Assembly: GCA_021847105.1 (NCBI GenBank)
Contig: JAJZUT010000013.1
Coordinates: 50,865 to 114,864 of the forward strand
Direction of reading: 5' to 3'
DNA: 64,000 nt
From: Pseudomonadota bacterium
Lineage (GTDB): Bacteria > Pseudomonadota > Gammaproteobacteria > Steroidobacterales > Steroidobacteraceae
In this document: positions 63,912-64,000 of the stretch, piece after piece
Layout: each line of letters begins with the position of its first letter
How positions within the stretch are numbered: position 1 is the first letter of the stretch
The notes under the pieces: generated by a model
Told to the model about the DNA's origin: nothing
Database searches by the model: none
Seen by the model: the letters and a program-made list of their open reading frames with translations, nothing else
Position numbers and translations under genes: made by a program

Positions 63912-64000
63912 ATGAGCAGTGATAAGGCGGACGCCCCCGTAGCGGGCGACGAACGCATCCATCTGGTGACCGTCGACTGGTCCCGGGGGAAGTGGTCCGG
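63912..64000 (+). CDS. Start of a possible gene, cut by the window edge
   Basis: An ATG opens a frame (SSDKADAPVAGDERIHLVTV then DWSRGKW) on the opposite strand from the PEP-CTERM gene, reaching the end of the window. Codon use looks like coding DNA. It is too short to classify; it could be an inserted element or an unrelated gene. Confidence 0.4.
   Translation, partial: MSSDKADAPVAGDERIHLVTVDWSRGKWS

Overview
The window is GC-rich DNA (roughly two thirds G+C), packed with genes, and reads as a chromosome segment of a gammaproteobacterium. Supporting this are a ccmABCDEFG cytochrome c maturation operon, a HiPIP electron carrier, an LpxL-type lipid A acyltransferase, a TonB-dependent receptor and a PEP-CTERM surface protein. 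A cytoplasmic sulfite dehydrogenase (SoeABC-like) next to a DabAB inorganic-carbon pump suggests a facultative or obligate sulfur lithoautotroph. I cannot name the genus.

Layout. 1-4976 (minus): ccmA-B-C-D-E-F and the start of ccmG, cut by the window edge. 5143-5486 (plus): tRNA-Leu(UAA) split by a 257-nt group I intron. 5488 to about 11100: a decayed integrative element abutting the tRNA, with a broken P4-type integrase, a second integrase fragment carrying the same nonsense codon, one intact and one broken copy of a ParE-type toxin-antitoxin module, a HigBA pair, a DUF433 gene and a broken AlpA-like regulator. 11240-15961 (minus): TonB receptor and TPR-sulfotransferase. 17215-21491: a set of single genes (HutD/Ves, YHS-like secreted protein, DMSP-lyase-like cupin, HNH-like protein, AlkB, HiPIP). 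21656-27684 (minus): NicO transporter, SGNH hydrolase, Fur/Zur repressor and a four-gene zinc/manganese-type ABC transporter with a palindromic operator candidate at its promoter.

27845-29640: lipoprotein, SDR and rhodanese. 30045-34500 (plus): soeABC. 34516-37798 (minus): globin-sensor/GAF/EAL phosphodiesterase and a LysR regulator divergent from 37900-43195 (plus): dabB, dabA, an orphan cysD and a small unknown gene, all closely coupled. Together these could oxidise sulfite, handle APS/sulfate and supply bicarbonate for CO2 fixation. 43224-49512 (minus): glgP-pgm-glgX for glycogen turnover. 49889-51295: tyrosine phenol-lyase. 51321-54378 (minus): archease-rtcB RNA repair and a CapA-like phosphoesterase. 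54662-56271: RRM protein, alpha/beta hydrolase, TspO. 56341-58254 (minus): LytS/LytTR two-component pair.

58904-60101 holds what I consider the most interesting locus: a methyltransferase closely resembling the borosin backbone N-methyltransferases (OphMA/SonM type), followed by a 48-residue ORF with a strong ribosome-binding site and a C-terminus of only beta-branched and large hydrophobic residues, a plausible split-borosin precursor. The window closes with an LpxL-like acyltransferase and a glycine-rich PEP-CTERM protein whose N-terminus is not visible.
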